A DNA stretch of 64,000 nt from Odontocerum albicorne. Taxonomy: Eukaryota > Arthropoda > Insecta > Trichoptera > Odontoceridae. A program made the translations under genes and the position numbers. The notes beneath the pieces are model-generated. The model searched no databases. It had not been told where the DNA came from and worked only from the letters and a program-made list of their open reading frames with translations. Location: contig OX463850.1 in assembly GCA_949825065.1 (NCBI GenBank), positions 2,501 through 66,500 on the forward strand, read 5' to 3'. Below, one piece after another: positions 60,161 to 64,000 of the stretch (its first letter is position 1; each line of letters starts with the position of its first letter).

Positions 60161-62270
60161 ATGCTGGTTCGAGTATATATGTTTTTGTACTCCACTGACT
60201 TTGTTTCCTATCGCTACAAACCTTTCGATATCCCTCGAATCTATTTCACCATATGAGAAATACTACCTAAATAGAAAATTCTTCAACTCCCATGAAATAC
60301 ATTCCATTATACATTTTGTAATTCCCAGCTAAAGAAATAGAATTAAGCGTACATATAGTATGCGGTTACTGTAACTGAACTAAGCGCACATACGAGTATG
60401 TGGTTACTGTATATGTATACTATATGTGGTTACGGTTACTGTATACTGTAACGACATACGAGTAGATTCACGTTGTAAAAGCATTACATTTTATTATTTC
60501 CATATAGCGATGTCTTTTACCTAACCAGAAAGATGTTAGTATTTAACAATGAGAAACGAACCTACAACCTGCGAGCTGAAATACAATCGTCTTAGCAACT
60601 AGACTCCGAGGTCATCAATTATTCTTGTACAATTATCAGTTTAAAAAATGTCGAATTATTTATTAGCATCAGAGATTCGCTCGACACAATACTCGAATAC
60701 AGAAACCGTTTTCCGAAAAAAAATTGAATAATCGGTTTGAATATTAACCAAGTTTGATCAAGACCTGACGTGAATAATTAAATATTCATGTGCTTTGAAG
60801 TAATCATTTTAATTTGAACTGTTTAAACTAATATTCACGAACACAGAAATTTCTTTGTTGAATCACCACACCGCTCGAATAGTCGGAGGGTAGTCGCTCG
60901 TATAGAAAAATGAAATTTTTCCGCTTTGATTAATTTCCCCGAATGTCCTGCGCATGGGCATGGCAGCTGACGCTCCAGCCCCAGCCCCGCGGAAAGCTCG
61001 CAGCTGCCGACACCTCTCAGTCCATTCGGATCGAGTCTCGCTCGCCGTCCGCACGCGGCCGTCGCACACGCCATTTCGCTCCACTACTCGTATTGTATAT
61101 TCTCGTTCGCTCGTGAAGCCTAGTCACCGAGTACTAGCGACACATCGCTTATTACAGCGGAATTATTGAGTGGTTAGTGTTTGTGTTACGTACCCTTTAT
61201 TAAATGCCATGTTCTCCATACGAAAATACTCTGTATTTTCAATAACCCGTGTTTGTTATGCTACAAGCTGTGTAGGTCAAAATGTCAAGGACACGCGAAA
61301 ATCTATAGCGAAATTTTCACTCGAATGTTTGACGTTTCTAGGTTGTTTTGGCGATACGAATTTTCCGGAGTTACGTCTCATGGCTTCTGATTTATGACGT
61401 TTAATTCAACTTTTCCCCTTCGAAGCTTTATTTCGTCGATAAACGCAATTCGTAATACTCTTACAACGTCAGCATTTTCTCAATTCCGTTTCAAATATTT
61501 TTATGACATAAATACGCGAGAAATTCATAAAATAATGGTTCATTCGAACAATTTAGATATTTTTCGCTAGTGGAAGTAAAATATCGTAGTTCTTTTGCCT
61601 TTTTAAGCTCGCTTTTTATTGCTTTGACAGATGAAGACCACGTTTCGACACCCGTGCGCGTGTAATACAATTATTTGATATTCAACCAAATATGTTAAGA
61701 ATCCTTTTTTATAATAAGTTCTTTTTGTAATCAATAATTTGTATCAAATACAATAAAAAAATCGAATTTAAATTAACTTCTGATATTTTATCAAGTTGAA
61801 ACATTTTTTAAGACCAGTTCAACATTTTTACATTATATTTCAATTAAAAAAATGTATGCGTTTTTTTTCATAAAATTTTGTTTCAATTTAACATTTTAAA
61901 GTAACGAATCTTATGGTTTCATCGAATATTAAAGTTTTATCAGTGTATTGAATAAACTTAAGGAAAATACCCGGAATACAGTGTCATCGCGCTAAATTTA
62001 TTGCGCAGAAGATCGAGTAAGTACCTAGAGTTATGCTAAAAAAGTTCACAATTATTAATTTAATGTTTACTTGAGTCACCGATCCAATTGATGTATTAAA
62101 TTCATATATTTCTAACTAGGTGAATGTTTATTACGTTTTAACTGTCAATAATATAAAAAGGTTCTGTTTGCTGTGACTTTAAGGTTTCTATTTGTGACCC
62201 ATATTTTATGTGGTTTCCGTTATCTAACCATTTTATAATAATTTGAACTAATATGAATATTTATATTAGA
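60161..62270. other. No gene recognised; CpG-rich patch at 60945-61090
   Basis: A roughly 140-bp GC- and CpG-rich stretch stands out from AT-rich flanks, followed by ATTGAGTGGTTAGTGTTTGT. It could be a promoter with an untranslated first exon on the plus strand. No coding exon with homology follows in the window. TATGTGGTTACTG repeats lie at 60360-60445. Confidence 0.4.
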
Positions 62271-62277
62271 GTCACCT

Positions 62278-62303
62278 CGTAACGTAACGTAACGTAACGT
62301 AAG
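62278..62303. repeat. (CGTAA)n microsatellite
   Basis: Five copies of CGTAA in tandem. Confidence 0.9.
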
Positions 62304-62599
62304 TTCTTTCTTTAAAAAATAAAAATTACTCGCAAGCGCAACTGTACTAATTCAGGTGAAACAAAATGAGGTATCAATTGCAATCAATGTCAATGTCAAG
62401 GCCTGTTTAAATGATGAATCAAAATGAAAGCAAATTTGTGAGTGAAATAAAGACGTAAAAATGCATGAAAACGAAAAAAAAATGCTCCAGAAATGCGTAA
62501 CTACGCGAGAGACAATAAGGATTGAAGTTTTTATAATGGATATGAACTAAAGATTGACGTACGAGTACATGCCATATAATATTATGTAGGATGAAAACA
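62304..62599. other. No gene recognised
   Basis: AT-rich sequence with no recognisable coding signal. Confidence 0.4.
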
Positions 62600-62735
62600 G
62601 GTCGAAGTCACCAAACCTGGAGAAGCAGTATCGATGTAGAGGAGGCAAAATATGGATATCTCGGGAGAAAATAGTGACACCTTCTTTCTGCTTAAGGGAA
62701 ACGGTGTGATGGTGTGTGTGTGTGTGTGTGAGCGA
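62600..62735 (+). pseudogene. LINE 3'-end fragment with (TG)n tail
   Basis: The frame reads WRSSIDVEEAKYGYLGRK, two stops, HLLSA, stop, GKRCDGV, paralleling MNVEEAKYVS...LIGKRYDGM at the end of the 59645-60160 fragment. It runs into a (TG)n stretch at 62712-62730. Confidence 0.5.
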
Positions 62736-63369
62736 GCGGGGGTATATCGTGTATTTTATAATATACATGAAATGAGACGTCAACTTGAGGTTTAAATCGA
62801 TATGCAAATAATAAATAACCAATCCATAGGCCATTGTTCGTATTGTACAATAATATATCCATAATACTATACATAATATTGAGTCAGGTACTCGTACAAG
62901 GCGAGACGAGACGGACCCGGACTACTACTACTAGTAGTAGTAGTAATAAGGGCAGGAACACCAGCCGCTGCTTACAATTTACATTTTTCTTTGTTTAAAC
63001 TTAATCCAAGTTTTTTTTTAAGAAATTCAACTTTTAACTTGGTTTAAGGTTACTCGGATTCCTCAAAGACGAAACATTATGCCTTATACACGTACCTACA
63101 TAATTGCAATACTCGAACATCTAAACTGGGAAGCGATAATGTTTCAACTGAACTTCGACACGTTTATGGTATCTAAGGGTGAATTCATTATATGATAAAT
63201 AGAAAAGGGTTTCATTAAACCCAGTTTCCCGGCAGAAGTTATCGTAGGAAAGTGAAACGATCTCGGACTTATTTAGACGTTCATTCGCAAAAAAATCCAA
63301 CCCACATTTCACTTTGAAGTTATCGAGAAAAAATGCATCACTTCGTATGGTCTTGTACTGAGTATTCTT
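62736..63369. other. No gene recognised
   Basis: A CTACTACTACTAGTAGTAGT palindromic trinucleotide run lies at about 62923-62945. A frame at 63121-63312 has no known motif. Confidence 0.5.
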
Positions 63370-63625
63370 TAAAGACCGACTTTACCATAAGTCTATTCAT
63401 TTTAACTGGCATTATATTTTTAAAGACCGACTTTACCATAAGTCTATTCATTTTAACTGGCATTATATTTTTAAAGACCGACTTTACCATAAGTCTATTC
63501 ATTTTAACTGGCATTATATTTTTAAAGACCGACTTTACCATAAGTCTATTCATTTTAACTGGCATTATATTTTTAAAAACCGACTTTACCATAAGTCTTT
63601 TCATTTTAACAGACATTATATTTTC
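63370..63625. repeat. 51-bp minisatellite, five copies
   Basis: The unit starts TAAAGACCGACTTTACCATA. The last copy is diverged (AAAAACCGAC, TAACAGACATT). The 51-bp period leaves both strands open. Confidence 0.94.
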
Positions 63626-63890
63626 ACATATACGAGCATTTAATCCAAGTATATTTATTGGATACTAAGGCGATAAAAATGTCCCAAGTTGGGTTTGTTT
63701 TGTGTAATTACGTCCATTTTGTATGAAGAAACTCGAAGTCCGTTTGGAGAAGATTTCCATTAAGCGTTTCCCAAATATTGTATTCTGGTAGTAAAATAAT
63801 CCTGCATTTTAATTATGGATTTTGGTTCAAAATTAAAATCAATCGCGCCAACCAATTTTTTTGGATAAAATAAAAAAATATTTTAAAATT
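63626..63890. other. Spacer, nothing recognised
   Basis: AT-rich sequence with no features. Confidence 0.4.
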
Positions 63891-64000
63891 GCAACCTGAT
63901 ACAAGTGAATCTAATCACGATGGCAACGTGTTACAAGTGAATTTAACCACGATGGCAACCTGTTACAAGTAAATGTAACCACGATGCTAATAAATTGCAA
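63891..64000. repeat. 32-bp minisatellite running off the window edge
   Basis: TACAAGTGAATCTAATCACG-type units start at about 63900, 63932 and 63964. The array may continue beyond 64000. Confidence 0.85.

Overview
The window looks like the end of an insect (or at least arthropod) chromosome. It opens with about 1.45 kb of (CCTAA)n, the C-rich strand of the TTAGG telomere repeat, so the chromosome terminus lies to the left. The rest is transposable-element debris and a very high density of mini- and microsatellites. I found no convincing single-copy host gene, no tRNA or rRNA gene and no CRISPR array. The order cannot be fixed from sequence alone. The evidence for an arthropod is the TTAGG telomere, R1-clade (TRAS/SART-like) retrotransposons joined to it, mariner, piggyBac, hAT and Helitron remnants, and an animal-type histone H2B fragment.

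Layout. 1-1446: telomere repeat. 1447-8326: an apparently intact R1-clade telomeric retrotransposon (element A) with 5' UTR, gag-like ORF1, an ORF2 carrying endonuclease, reverse transcriptase and RNase H, and then a 550-bp array of CCTGA (TCAGG) repeats and a poly(A) tail. 8372-9655: an inverted, deleted relative (element C) that stops abruptly at TTAGG repeats. 10460-13967: a third, internally deleted copy (element B), interrupted at 12207-13870 by a small Gypsy-type LTR element. That LTR element has lost pol and carries a 71-codon piece of histone H2B next to a gag remnant. A fourth 3' tail with poly(A) and CCTAA ends at about 14160. This 14-kb block is a stratified record of insertions, deletions and telomere additions.

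14160-64000: AT-rich, gene-poor DNA. It holds piggyBac (18.1 kb), Helitron (19.1 and 32.4 kb), hAT (20.7-22.4 kb), Gypsy LTR (22.4 and 34.0 kb), mariner (58.7 kb) and LINE 3'-end (35.6, 41, 55.4, 59.7, 62.6 kb) remnants. Between them lie more than 25 tandem arrays with units from 5 to 209 bp, several with higher-order structure. One pair of minisatellites, at 41.1-41.9 kb, appears to have grown out of retrotransposon coding sequence. Most long open frames in this part are repeats whose unit is a multiple of three, not genes.

The only genes that plausibly work together are ORF1 and ORF2 of element A. ORF1 would package the RNA, and ORF2 would nick telomeric DNA and reverse transcribe. They overlap by 11 nt, which suggests coupled translation. 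A short motif, TACGAGTA/TACTCGTA, recurs throughout the region right of about 14.5 kb far more often than chance predicts and is worth following up.
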